Below, piece after piece: positions 1 to 10,610 of a stretch of DNA of 64,000 nt (position 1 is its first letter; every line of letters starts with the position of its first letter). Below the pieces are notes generated by a model, which was not told the origin of the DNA, did no database searches, and saw nothing but the letters and a program-made list of their open reading frames with translations. The translations under genes were made by a program, and so were the position numbers. Source of the stretch: Boesenbergia rotunda (Eukaryota; Streptophyta; Magnoliopsida; Zingiberales; Zingiberaceae); contig JAGFNQ010001631.1 in the NCBI GenBank assembly GCA_024364735.1, forward strand, positions 62,001 through 126,000, in the 5' to 3' direction.

Positions 1-268
1 TAATAACGTCCATATATATACTCGTACGGAAGATCTTTTTCAAAAGATATAATTGAATGTCAAGTGACATACTTTTTTCCATGAATGGTCGTGTGAATAC
101 AAATGTGAAATTTATTAGTATTTGACAGACACGCACGTAATTTAAAATTTCCATAAATTGTCATATAAATATATTATATATTAAGTAGGTTCTAAAACGG
201 AGGAATTATTATATTTTAAGTGTACGTTGTCTCCATATTTAGCAGCGTACGGCTCTCCTTATGCATAG

Positions 269-276
269 TATAAAAG
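269..276 (+). promoter_or_regulatory. TATA box of the subtilase gene
   Basis: TATAAAAG lies about 47 bases upstream of the ATG at 323. This is a normal distance for a plant core promoter with a short 5' leader. The upstream 260 bases are AT-rich and show no other motif I can name. A short motif (GATCTTT, then CAAAAGATATA) occurs near 30-50 and again near 281-304. Confidence 0.6.
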
Positions 277-322
277 GAAGGATCTTTCTTTATCAAAAGA
301 TATAGCAATTTGGGTTTCCGAC

Positions 323-2502
323 ATGGCTCTTACGCCATGGCTGCTCTTTCTTTTCCTCGCCTTCTTCTCGAATCCCACCGTTGCCTCTCTTTCTTCTACG
401 AGCCGTTACATTATTCAAGTGGAGGAGCCGATTGAGCTGCAGACGGAAGCGAGCCGCAAGAGGTGGCACGAATCTTTCCTGCCGCCGGCCGTCGAGTCGT
501 CTGGCGCGGAACGGCGACTGCTGCACTCCTACAGCGACGTCTTCAGCGGGTTCGCCGCCATGCTGACGGAGGAAGAGCTGCAGACGATGGGGAAGAAGAA
601 TGGCTTCGTGCGCGCGTTCCCCGACCGAGTGCTGAGCGTGATGACTACCCACACGCCGGATTTCCTCGGGCTCAAGGTCGGGAGTAAGGGGCTGTGGAAC
701 GACTCGAAGCTCGGGAGCGGAGTCATCGTCGGAGTTCTCGACAGCGGCGTGACGCCCGGCCATCCTTCCTACCACGACGAGGGGGTCCCGCCTCCGCCCT
801 CGACGTGGAAGGGCTCGTGCGAGCTCGACACAGGTTGCAACAACAAGCTCATCGGCGCCAGGTCGATGATCGCCGGTGGGGGTGGTAATCCTCCAGTCGA
901 CGAGAGCGGCCACGGGACCCACACTTCCTCCACTGCCGCTGGTAATTTCGTCCGCAACGCGAGCTTCTTCGGCTTGGCCAAAGGAACGGCCGCCGGGATG
1001 GCCCCTCGGGCTCACCTCGCCATCTACCAGGTCTGCACCGGCGTCACTGGCAATGAAAGCTGCAGTTCCGCCGACGTCCTCGCTGGGTTGGACGCAGCTG
1101 TAAGGGACGGCGTTGACATCGTCTCCATCTCGCTCAACGCCCCTTCCATTCCTCTCAACCAGGATCCCATCGCCATCGGTTCGTTCGCGGCGGCCAGTAA
1201 GGGGATCTTCATCAGTTGCTCCGCCGGAAACTATGGACCTGGAAAGTCCACCGTCTCCAACGAGGCGCCGTGGATCCTCACCGTTGCGGCCAGCAGCGTC
1301 GACCGAAGCTTCAGGGCTTCCGTGAAGCTTCCCAGCGGGAAGGTGATCCCCGGAGAGTCTCTCGACCAGCCTAGCAACTTTCCTAAAAGCTCTCTTCCCC
1401 TATACTACTCCACTGAGTCGCCGACCTGCGACATGATCCTCTCGATGATAGCCACAGGGGAAGCGTCTGGGTCTGCGAGGCCGGCGGCACCCGTGATGTG
1501 CTGTCTTTGGCCAAGTTCCACGGCGCCAGGGCGTTGATCTTCATTTCCCCGAAGAAAGTGGGTGCCACCAACATAATGATCAAGATTGACTTTCCCAGTT
1601 TAGTGCTCGCCAACAAAGAAGGCTCCGACCTCATATCGTATTTGATCTCTGCTTCCGACCCCTCGGCGTCGATCGTCTTCAACGGGACAGTTCTCGGCGT
1701 ATCCTCCGCCCCCGCAGTGCCTTGGTTCTCCTCTCGGGGGCCGTCTCAGGCAACGCCAGGAATCCTCAAGCCTGACATCTCCGGCCCTGGCCTTAACATC
1801 TTCGCGGCCTGGATTTCTTCCGGTGACACTCCGGAGTACAACATCGAGTCCGGCACGTCCATGGCAGCGCCTCACCTCAGCGGTGTCGCCGCCCTCTTAA
1901 AGGCCGTACACCCCTCTTGGTCGCCGGCAGCCATCAGGTCGGCGATCATGACCACGGCAGACGCTGACGTCTCTGACGAGTTACTTGAGCCGGCGCTCTA
2001 TTTCGACAAGGGTGCAGGACAGGTCAACCCTAACAAAGCTGTCGATCCCGGTCTTATTTATGACATCACCGACGATGACTACGTCTCCTACATCTGCGGC
2101 AAATTCGGCGAAGAAAGCGCCAGATTTATAGCGCGCGGAGTCGTGGACTGCTCGAAGAGCGTAACGGAAGAGGAGCTCAACTACCCGTCGATTCTGCTGA
2201 CCCCCAAAGGCGGGGCAGCGGCCAAAGTGACTCGGACGGTCACGAATGTCGGACCGCCGAGATCTAGCTATACCGTGTCGGTGATCATATCGAAGACTGC
2301 TGTGTCTGCTACTGTCACCCCCAAGACGATTACGTTCACCAAGCAGAACGAGCAGAAGTCGTTCACCGTGAGGGCGAAATGGGGCGCCGGCGGACCTCCC
2401 TCTTCCGGCGATAAATTCGTGGAGGGAAAGTTGACTTGGACCTCCAATGACGGTAAATATGTGGTGACCAGCCCATTTGTCGTCTCCGCCCTGGAAAAGT
2501 AA
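323..2502 (+). pseudogene. Subtilisin-like serine protease (plant subtilase), one frameshift
   Basis: Secreted plant subtilase that would cleave proteins in the apoplast. Reading starts at the ATG at 323 with a hydrophobic signal peptide (residues 1-22). An I9 propeptide follows (about 28-110, ending near TTHTPDFLGL). The catalytic Asp is D140 in VLDSG, the His is H197 in SGHGTH and the oxyanion Asn is N303 in SAGNYGPG. The catalytic Ser is in SGTSMAAP, codon 1858-1860, in the second frame. A fibronectin-III-like tail follows the TVTNVG motif. The first frame runs off its homology near 1440-1460; the matching PA-domain sequence (WVCEAGGTRDVLSLAK) resumes in the frame ending at 2502. The change equals a net loss of one base. 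With the shift bridged, length would be about 725 residues, close to the family norm. No intron is needed, as in many subtilases. A sequencing error or a young pseudogene are both possible. Confidence 0.85.
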
Positions 2503-2636
2503 GAAAGTATAACTTTACCAAACTGAGAGATTGAAGAAAGAGAAGAGAAGAATATTATGGTCGAATACAATCCTTTTTAGATGACGTAATGTCTTCTCCC
2601 CCTGGGAAATATTATGGTCATTGAGAAGAATGCATG

Positions 2637-2642
2637 AATAAA
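2637..2642 (+). terminator. Candidate poly(A) signal of the subtilase
   Basis: AATAAA about 135 bases after the stop codon, in an AT-rich 3' flank. It is a plausible plant near-upstream element; others could serve. Confidence 0.35.
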
Positions 2643-3470
2643 TAAATTAGGTTGGGGAATCAAAAAAAATAAATGTTTTTCGCTTTCAATATCATAAATT
2701 AACATTTTTATAAGTGTTATATAGGGCGGAACAGAATTATAAATGAGGGGACATATTAAGTGATGTAAATAATTATAATAATAATAATGATTACAAAAAT
2801 AATTATTATTATAATAATCTTTCAATGTTTCAAAATATATAATGAATATTTATATGAAATTTGAGAAATATAGAGATTTTTTTTTAAAAAAATTAGTCTT
2901 CTAAGGGATTTGAACCTTGGATGTGAGAAAAAACAAAAACTAAAGTTATCATTATAAACATATATTATTAGTGAATTAAATATTATATATACTAAACAAA
3001 TAAAATTTCTATACTAAAAAGAAAAAGTTTCTATATAAAAATAATGTAATTAAAAATTGAGGAGGGGCCGTGGCCCCCCGGGTCCCCATGTAAATCCGCC
3101 CCTGGTTATATATAAATATGTAATTGAGCGTAGAGTTGTCAAACGGGCTAATTCATGGCGGGACGGATCGGCTTGTAACGGGTCGGCTATTTGTCGGGGC
3201 GGGGCTGGCTGACCCGTCATCTAGGCGGGTTAAGAAATCCCCAACCCAATCCAAGAGGGACTGCGGATTAGACGGGCCAATCCGCGGACCATCAAAATAT
3301 TTTTTAAAAAATTACAAAAAAATTAAAAAAAATCATATATTTATGTTTCCTCAATCAAGAAATATATTTTTTAAATGTAAATAGATATAAACAATTACTC
3401 ATGTAATGAAAAATATTATTTTTATTTTAAAATTATAATAAAGAAAGATAATAAATTATCATAAAACTTG
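2643..3470. other. Intergenic AT-rich DNA with repeat debris
   Basis: No gene seen. At 3060-3110 a G/C-rich block (GGGGCCGTGGCCCC, then TCCGCCCCTGG) resembles ends of common plant transposon remnants. At 3130-3300 a stretch rich in CGGGT/GACGGGCC words (ACGGGTCGGC, GGCGGGTTAAG) also looks like a dispersed repeat. Neither can be classified from the sequence alone. Confidence 0.4.
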
Positions 3471-3471
3471 A

Positions 3472-3897
3472 CTAATATGTGATTTTCAATCTGTGGGTCA
3501 ACCCAAGCGCGTCACGGGCCACACTTGTAAGAATTATGGTGCTTATGTTGTCACACAGCACTTGCACACCCTTGTAAGAATTTCCATAGTCCTCTAAAGT
3601 GTGTATCATCCACAACAATTGTGATACACTCTCTCCCATGACAATATACTCCGTCTCGATCATGGAGAGAGTAACACAATGTTGCTTCCGACTAGACCAA
3701 CTCACCAAAGATGATCCTAAGAATTGACAACCTCCACTTGTGCTTTCCCGATCCAACTTGCACCCAGCATAGTCGGAATCGGTATAGCCTAACAAATCAA
3801 AAGATTCTGTACGGGGGTACCATAGACCAACTTCAATAGTGCCCTTAAGGTATCTCAAAATCCTCTTAACGGCAATTAAATGCGACTCATTTGACAA
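3472..3897 (-). pseudogene. Ty1/copia RT-end and RNase H fragment
   Basis: Translation on the minus strand gives the end of a copia reverse transcriptase (RILRYLKGT) followed by RNase H. Visible are YTDSDYAG with the first catalytic Asp, the serine/glycine stretch STSGG, the region SMIETEY with the catalytic Glu, and LCDN with the last Asp. It lacks gag, protease, integrase and most of RT, and has no LTR here. It is cut at 3897 by the foldback cluster. It differs in sequence from the Angela-type copia at 45-60 kb, so it belongs to another lineage. Confidence 0.8.
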
Positions 3898-4430
3898 CCC
3901 CTTATTTTCTTATGGGTCGTCGACCGTCGACCGTGCCGTTACTCTTCTTGGTCTTCCCGCCCCTGGCCAGCGGGTTTTTCCCTTCCCCAGATTCGAACTC
4001 TAGACCTCCAGGTTAATGTACTAAAGTTTATGAATCCTGGTCATCTCACTTGGTTACCAGGATTTATAAACTTTAGTGCTTTAGTCTGGAGGTCTAGAGT
4101 TCGAATCCTGGGGAAGGTAAAAACCCGTTGGCTAGGGGTGGGAAGACCAAGTAAGAGTAACGATACGGTCAACGGTCGACAACCCATAAGAACATAAGGG
4201 GTCGCCAAATGGGCCGGGTCGTTACAATAAAAAGGCGCCTTTTATATAACGACCCGACCCATTTGGCGGCCCCTTATTTTCTTATGGGTCGTCGACCGTG
4301 GACCGTGCCGTTACTCTTACTTGGTCTTCCCGCCTCTGGCCAGTGGGTTTTTGCCTTCCCCAGGATTCGAACTCTAGACCTCCAGACTAAAGTCTAAAGC
4401 TTATGAATCCTGGGGTTATAAATTGCCCCT
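3898..4430. repeat. Foldback cluster: three head-to-head copies of a roughly 170-bp repeat
   Basis: Three copies alternate in orientation: reverse (3898-4047), forward (about 4055-4205) and reverse (about 4245-4425). The symmetry centres are near 4050 and at the perfect palindrome AAAAGGCGCCTTTT (about 4231-4244). Each copy has GGAGGTCTAGAGTTCGAATC; the core GTTCGAATCC matches a Pol III B box, which hints at a tRNA-derived SINE, but I find no convincing A box. A fourth copy is at 40478-40674. The outermost reverse copy forms the outer end of the left arm of the long inverted repeat. Confidence 0.65.
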
Positions 4431-4894
4431 ATCTATTGAGGTTAGGTTTAACTTGGATTTAGCCTAAATCTAACCCAAACCAATTCACCATCACCAACCT
4501 AATTGGCTCCTTTGGCTTACGGCATGCTCAACCAAAAACCAAGAATTAACATAACATATCCAATTCATTAAGAAAACCCTTTTTTTTTTTTCTTACTAAT
4601 CTAATTATAAAAACAGAACTAATCAAATAGAACTCATGACACTGCAGTGTAAACTCAACTACTTCATGATAAAGTAGGACAAAGTATAGGGAAAATCTTC
4701 AACTTCCAAAACCAATCCAATTCCAACACAAAGAAAATGGAGGACGCACAACTAGTTTCAAACTGAGACAAAGCCCAACCGAACACCCAAAACTCCACTT
4801 CAATAGCATCCACATCTCACATCTCTATATCAGCCACGAAACCAAACCAACACAAACTAATTTATTACTAATCAATTTAACTTTAATTTCTTAC

Positions 4895-5267
4895 CTTCGC
4901 CAATGGTGGCAGTGGATCAGATGTTTAAGAACAACGGCGATGACTCAGCCTGACCTCGCATCGACGATCAATGGTGCAACAGGAGTTCAGGAGCTCCCCA
5001 ATGTGAGGTGGACGCACTCTAGTAAAGTCGACGGTGTCGGATCGGCAAACCCGTGCAAGACGGAGAGGACCGGTGTCGGCTATGTTTGAGATGCAGCGCC
5101 GAAAAGAAGAGGAAGGAAGAAGATGAAGGCTGCGAAGACGAAGAGAGGTGGTTGGACGCGACGGCGTTCGGCAGGCTGCGGCGTCGGCGTGGGGCAGGGG
5201 AAAAGAAACGACAGAGGAGAAGGGTTCGTGAGCAGTTAGGGCACAGGCTGAGCCTTTATTAATGTTT
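4895..5267 (-). other. 5'UTR/first-exon-like gene start, left arm copy
   Basis: On the minus strand this is a GC- and pyrimidine-rich block unlike its AT-rich surroundings. It ends in a good 5' splice site (GGCGAAG, then GTAAGAAA) at 4895. The pattern is that of a plant 5' UTR with a leader intron. A 128-codon open stretch crosses it, but it starts in the AT-rich flank and has low-complexity Ser/Arg composition, so I do not call it a protein. The parent gene is not recognised. Confidence 0.4.
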
Positions 5268-7140
5268 TGGTTTTTTTTGCAATTAAACCCAACAAGTTCA
5301 GTAAATTCCAACTAGGTCCCTATATTCCGAAATTTATATTTTCAACCCCTTAAAATTCGGTATTTAACATTTTCAACAACTTGCAGTGCCCTTAAATTCC
5401 AGTGCCCTCGATTGCAGTTCTCTTTGGGTAATTTTTTTCCTAAGCTTGTAAATGCATTTCCAGTCTTACTGGTAACTTTCCAATCCTTCATCATAAACTT
5501 GTTAGTTCATGGGCAGCACCTTGCCGTTGCCTTGCTTTTGGTAGTTTAGGTCACACTGTTTCGAGAACAAGTTCTACATATTCTATTGTTGAAATTCAAA
5601 TAAAATGATGCCTTATGGTGAGACAATATTTTGATGTGGTCATTAATATGTCCAGTTAACGAGGACAAATTGCAAGTTCCTATCTTTTGATCGAATTAAT
5701 TGTCTGCTCCATTCTGTTTCTATTCTGTTACTTCTCTCAGACTCCAATAGTATTTGTTTTCATTTCGACATTCAATTGGTAGAAGCTTCGATATTTGAAA
5801 ACATCAATGCCTCTAAGACAAGATTCTTGTTTTCTTTTATTCTTTCCAGAGTATACTAAATGCTATTATTAATAATTGGAAGAGCCTGTTCATTCCTTTA
5901 TATAAGTTATTTTCCTACACGAGTCGACGTTGTGAAATGGATCTAATTATGTGTTGCATCTAGTTAACTATTTTAGTTAGTTTTATAAAATGGCTAAATT
6001 ATATCCGTAATATAGGACCTTGATTCAGACTCGTTGGTTGATCGTGGAAGGTCCTCTTCATTTACGAAATTCTTCAATAAAAGGCAGGTACATCTCCTTT
6101 GTACTCGCGTAGTTCTTTTACCTTAAAGCATGACTAGTTATGTCTTATAGGTTGCTTGACCTTTTTCTTTGTCGTTATTTAAAACATCACCGTTGAGACT
6201 TATTCTTCGTTGATCTTCGAGCATTCTCAATTTGTATCCGTACAGTCCTCTATTGGTTTTCCGTTCTGTAAAGTGCCGCTTGTACGCAAGCACTTAGAAG
6301 TCCATTAAACACAGATGATTTATTTGACATTAGAAATACCCTACCTAGTAGTGTAGGTGCATAATCTTTGATTTTCGATTTCTGGATGGTTGTATTGATG
6401 CATCGTATACTTGTTGGATTTTATTGCATCGTTGTTTCTTCGGTTGTTTGTGCATCGTATAGCATGCACCATACTTGCACGTTGCATACTAATGACTGTT
6501 AGGCTTACATTTGGTTAAGCCGTCGTTAGTCATATTGTTGCTCGATTCACTCAACCACTTGTTATCGTGGTAGTTATTAGAGTGCGAGTGTTTGCCATGT
6601 TATGCCAAATAGTGACACCCTCACCGTTGTTTTTAGAGAGATTAGTTGTTGGTGGCTCACCCTCACCGTTGTTTGTTTTTGAGGGATATTAGAGCAGTTG
6701 ATAGCTCCCCCGATTTACCGTGGGTCTGGAGTGTGGACTCCCCAGCATCCTGTCCACTCAACCACGCCTTATGTGGTATTTGCTGTTAGAGTGGTACAGT
6801 TGTCACAACCCTACCCACTCGGTCACACAGATGGGATGTGTTGACGGCTTGATTGGCGTCAGGAGTGACACATGTCATTGCATCATGTGCATACGTATTT
6901 CTTTTATACATTTGCTTGTGTTTGATGCACTTATATGAGCTATGATTGTTGCACATGTTTGACAAGCATGTATATCTTGATATTATTGTTATTGAGTTGT
7001 TCTATACCTGCTTAGTCGTTATTCGGACTTTATACCATGTCGATTTACATATGTTATGCATGATTAGGTAAATTCTATAATTCTTATGGACTGTACACTG
7101 TTGAGTTCTCTATTCTGTTTATCCTTATTATGTCATGCTT

Positions 7141-7941
7141 ATTGGTCTCAGGGCCGTCTTCAGGAAATTGGAGACCCTAGGCTAATTTTTCACGGGCAGG
7201 ACCGTTTTCAAGATTGGTTGACATGATTAACAAAAGAATTAAAAATCAACTGGAGAAACACATGATTAACAAAAAAAATCTACTATTTTTCGGAAAAAAT
7301 AGGGCACAGCCAGCAAAAAAAAAAATCTCTAAATTTCCTATTTTTTAAAAAAAACATGATTAACAAAAAAAAAAGTAAAAGCAAGATCGTTTACCGGCAA
7401 GGGACTTCGTCGTAATCGTTGCGACGAGGGAGGGCAGGGCACAACAGAGAAAATCAGTAGAGGGAGGGCCACGGCAGGATATGGCACAATCGGAGAGACG
7501 AGTAGAATTGTAGAAGTCGCGACGAAGGCAGCGCACAGCAGGACACAACTAAAGAGAAGATGCGAGGGAAGGCCGGAGGGCTTGGCGTTGGCGAGGAATC
7601 GGAAGAGTTGAAGAGGCGAAGGGTCAAGGGAATCGCCGATCACGCGGCACTAGGGCTTTGTTCGTAGGATTTGACGGATTTGGTGAGAAAATAAAAAAAA
7701 AATTAGAAAGGAAATTTATATATATTAATTTGATATTTTGAGCTCTCCACTAAACCTATCAAAACTATTATATTAAACAATGTAATTATTATATATATTA
7801 TATATATATAATATATATAATATATAATATATATATATAATATATATATATATAATTATTAAAATAAAAAAATGAGGCCTTATAGGAGGGGAGGCCCTAG
7901 CATTGCCTAGGTGCTCCCTTGAAGCCGGCTGTGATTGGTCT
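7141..7941. mobile_element. Non-autonomous hAT-like element with 8-bp TSD
   Basis: The element body is 7149-7933 (785 bases). It is flanked by ATTGGTCT at 7141-7148 and 7934-7941. The right arm shows the empty site with one ATTGGTCT (reverse complement near 37301-37312). Terminal inverted repeats are imperfect: CAGGGCCGTCTTCA at one end against CACAGCCGGCTTCA at the other, 11 of 14 matching. An 8-bp duplication and CAGGGCC-type ends fit the hAT superfamily. No transposase is present. The GC-rich core at 7380-7680 holds short chance frames. Confidence 0.85.
7785..7858. repeat. AT dinucleotide microsatellite
   Basis: A run of TA/ATA repeats inside the hAT-like element, close to its 3' end. Confidence 0.9.
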
Positions 7942-8437
7942 ACTCATATACCCGCAGAGTCCGCCCGGACTCACCACCCCTGCTTCCCTTTTTGTTGTTT
8001 CAGGTAGCAGATAGATGTTTTGCTTGGAGTCAGGAGATGATCCAGTTGCCAGTCCCTCAGTCCCTCAGTTTCACCGAGTTATTTTGGTTTGGAGTTATTT
8101 AGAGTTGGTTCTCCGTAGTTTCTTTGTTTCCGCATTTTATATTATTTCTGGTATGGTCTTGACAAATTTGTAGTCACCTTTTATTGGTCGAGTTTATTCG
8201 TTGTGGAGTTTATTATTAAGTTGTGTTTTCTTTTATGCCTAAGGTGGTTGAGTCACCCGTTATCTTTTATCTTAATATAAACTGCGTGAATGTGATTTCT
8301 ACATATTATTGTGATGTCAGCCGCTTGTGGCTGAGCTATATTAAGGAGATATGATGTATAATTGCCCCATATTATCCGCCGTATAGGGGAGATGCTGCCC
8401 GATTTTCGAGAAAGCATATGCCTCTGGGGGCGTGACA

Positions 8438-8464
8438 CTCTAGCCAATCTTCGAGTTCCTTTCT
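8438..8464 (-). pseudogene. Neurochondrin-like exon piece, cut by the LTR (left arm)
   Basis: After a 3' splice site (TTTTTGACAG on the minus strand), the codons read R-K-(E/K)-L-E-D-W-L-E and then meet the LTR at 8437. It follows the 8545-8649 exon in the right order for the family (after DTIMNLFLN). Beyond the LTR the frame reads about 13 codons to a TGA without a family match, so the exon is destroyed. Confidence 0.5.
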
Positions 8465-8544
8465 CTGTCAAAAAGTAATCCAGAAAATCAAATTAACAAA
8501 GAAATTACCAGCTGCAAGCAGCAAATGTGCTAGCCCTGACTTAC

Positions 8545-8649
8545 ATTTAAAAAGAGATTCATGATGGTATCACAAGCCAAGAACTGTGTATCTTTGTCAT
8601 TGACTACTTGGCCATTACTTCCAACCATATTTACTAGACATTCCACTGT
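8545..8649 (-). pseudogene. Neurochondrin-like exon (left arm)
   Basis: A 105-base minus-strand exon with acceptor CATCTTGGCAG and donor AAT|GTAAGT. It encodes VECLVNMVGSNG and then FLACDTIMNLFLN. The motif LACDTIMN is what I remember from plant neurochondrin proteins, ARM-like leucine-rich proteins. Its right-arm twin reads NLLLN instead of NLFLN. The exon itself is open, but the exon upstream (12606-12711) does not join it in phase. Confidence 0.6.
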
Positions 8650-9508
8650 CTGCCAAGATGGAGAAACATATCTTCTCTCAAAAAGTACTGAATTGAAAAC
8701 TAAAGCAAGGCGATATTAATCTTAAAGTTTCAGATGATCAAACATAGTTTGATCTAGTATAGTGAGACTAGCTTATCAAATAAAATAACAGTGAACCAAT
8801 ATGATATCAATGAAGAGGTTCTGAAGTTCAAATTGAGAACGAGAATGTTAATTTTTATTCCCATGTCATTGCACAAAAATGCACAAAATACGGGTAATGC
8901 GTAAGCCTGCAAACTGAACTTCTCACAAATCAGAAAATTAATTAATTCCAAAATACACAAGCAATGAGAATTTTCTAGTGATGCAGGTCGACAGAAAGGA
9001 TGAAGATATGGATTGCTATCGTTGTACTGTGCACAATAAAGATGCGTAAACATTGGTCATCCCAGTGGTGAATGGGTATAACGTCATAATATAATAGAAT
9101 CAAAGAAACGCACGCTCTGGTGGTAGAGGCAGGAAAAATATGAATAACATTTAAAGGTGCTACAAAAATATTGGGTTGAAGCCCGAGTACTTAACTGTAG
9201 TTAACTGGACCCTAGTACAGTCAACCAAACACAACATAACTAGAGAACCACTCAGTGTTCTTTGCACATTGCAATAGAATAAGAACAATGAAAAAACCTG
9301 AACAGATTTAATTGTTTTCAAATAATATCCCAAGTAAACAAAATTACGGTTGTGCATCCTTGTCGGCTTAGTGGATACTATAGAAAGAGGAAATTGGGTA
9401 GAAAATGGAAGGATGGGAAAGAAAATTGGGTTTTCTACAACTGTATTTCCTAAAGGGATGTACATGAGGATAAGTTAAATTCCGATCCTACCCTTATTTT
9501 GTGAATGC
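8650..9508. other. Intron-like sequence between gene fragments (left arm)
   Basis: AT-rich and non-repetitive within the arm, matching 35737-36595 in reverse. Two frames of about 100 codons are conserved in both arms only because the arms are nearly identical. They have no recognisable domain. On the minus strand it would be intron upstream of the 8545-8649 exon. Confidence 0.4.
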
Positions 9509-9510
9509 AG

Positions 9511-9581
9511 AAAATATACAGCTGCAGCAAAGGCCACGAGCAAGCTCAAAGTCAAGGGCTAGAGGTCAAGGCTGCAACTAG
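9511..9581 (+). pseudogene. Terminal-exon fragment of an unidentified gene (left arm)
   Basis: Plus strand. An acceptor GTGAATGCAG is followed by codons NIQLQQRPRASSKSRARGQG and a stop at 9579-9581. The basic Arg/Ser/Gly-rich end looks like a real protein C-terminus. A 3'UTR-like stretch follows to about 9735. It runs opposite to the neurochondrin exons. Copies are at 35664-35734 (minus) and, with a different partner junction, at 40675-40891 (minus). The parent gene is unknown. Confidence 0.4.
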
Positions 9582-9789
9582 GGAAAGGTTACATGGAAAC
9601 TTGATGAGAATTTTTTCTAATTGGATCTGTCCAATTTTGAGGAGAAACAAAAGAATTATTCTCCCACTTTCTTTGCCTCCAATTTTGTTAGATACCGGGA
9701 AAAAAAGAGATTTAAATGCAAAACCACCTTACATTAAGGGCTTGGTTTGGATTCCTAAAAGTGAGGGGGCTTTATGCAAAAGTGTTACA

Positions 9790-10168
9790 AACTTATAACT
9801 TTTTTTCTTCCCTCGTTCACACGATCCCTTATTCCGCTCATCGCCAACCGACGACGCCGAACCCTTTCGATTCTCGTCCTCACGCGAGGAAGCCGACGGC
9901 GACATCTCTCCTCCCCTCTTCGCAAATCAGCGCCGCAAGGAGAGTAATCGAGAAAGCACCAAGAAGAGCCGGTGATCTCTCCTCAGCTTCTTTTCTTCTT
10001 CCTCTCTTTATCTGCCCTGAGTTGGAGCATTCGTTAGAGGGATCGGCGGCCCTTTTCAACCTGAGTGTCGGCGATTGAGTGAGTATCCTTTGGTTCTGAT
10101 CGATTTCTCTGGTGGAAGTCGTTCGCTGCTCAGATCTGGGCAAGGGAGGCATCGAGCGGGTGTTCGAG
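9790..10168 (+). other. Promoter/5'UTR-like gene start with leader intron (left arm)
   Basis: A GC- and pyrimidine-rich block (CCGACGACGCCGAACC; TCCTCAGCTTC) ends at a strong 5' splice site, GTTCGAG|GTAAGG, at 10168. A T-rich intron-like stretch follows to about 10610. This is the usual look of a plant 5'UTR exon. No convincing start codon and no recognisable protein. The right-arm copy is 35073-35455. Confidence 0.4.
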
Positions 10169-10610
10169 GTAAGGTTTGGTTCTTCCAGTAATTGATCTGA
10201 GTTCTATTAGGCAAATTTCTATTGGCCGAATTCTGGATTTAGGTGCGCTTTATTGTAGATAGTTTCTGTTTGGGTCGGATTTCTTGGTGGAGTTTTGATT
10301 TTTGATCTAAGGTGTTACCCTGGATTTTAGTTCTGGGTTGTGATCATGGAGTTCTTGTGGTCTGTTGTTGCCTGGTTTTGGGATGGAAGCTGTGTGTAAC
10401 ATGATGAATCGAATCATGGATGGTAATTGGATTTATGTTTGGATTTAGAATGCTACATGCATCATTGTTTTAATCTGATACATGATATTTATCTCAATAC
10501 TTTCTATAATATAAAAATCGAAAAGCTTATATCACTCATCCTAACCAATGACCATGTACGTGTGTTGGATGCAACATAAGGGAAATATCATTTACTTCGT
10601 GTTGATAGTT

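Larger units (their letters stand above)
5816..8437 (-). mobile_element. Solo LTR-like element inserted in a neurochondrin exon (left arm)
   Basis: Read on the minus strand it starts TGTCACGCCCC and ends in AATCTTGTCT; the related copy at 10611-12473 ends TTGTCA. It is flanked by the 5-bp duplication CTCTA (5811-5815 and 8438-8442). Without the nested hAT-like element it is 1829 bases, exactly the length of the right-arm partner. The start TGTCACGCC is common in plant LTR retrotransposons, but the superfamily cannot be told because no coding sequence is attached. Its insertion point lies in the coding exon that ends at 8464. Confidence 0.65.

Noticed and set aside
293..1015. A 240-residue minus-strand frame across the subtilase
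   Set aside because: Antisense shadow of a GC-rich coding region; the plus strand has all subtilase motifs.
7338..7643. A 101-residue minus-strand frame inside the hAT-like element
   Set aside because: No transposase motif (no hAT dimerisation region); low-complexity Phe/Leu/Ser composition.
8753..9465. Frames of about 100 residues at 8754-9053 and 9160-9465, conserved in the right arm
   Set aside because: The arms are nearly identical throughout, so conservation is uninformative; hydrophobic Phe/Leu-rich composition fits intron DNA.
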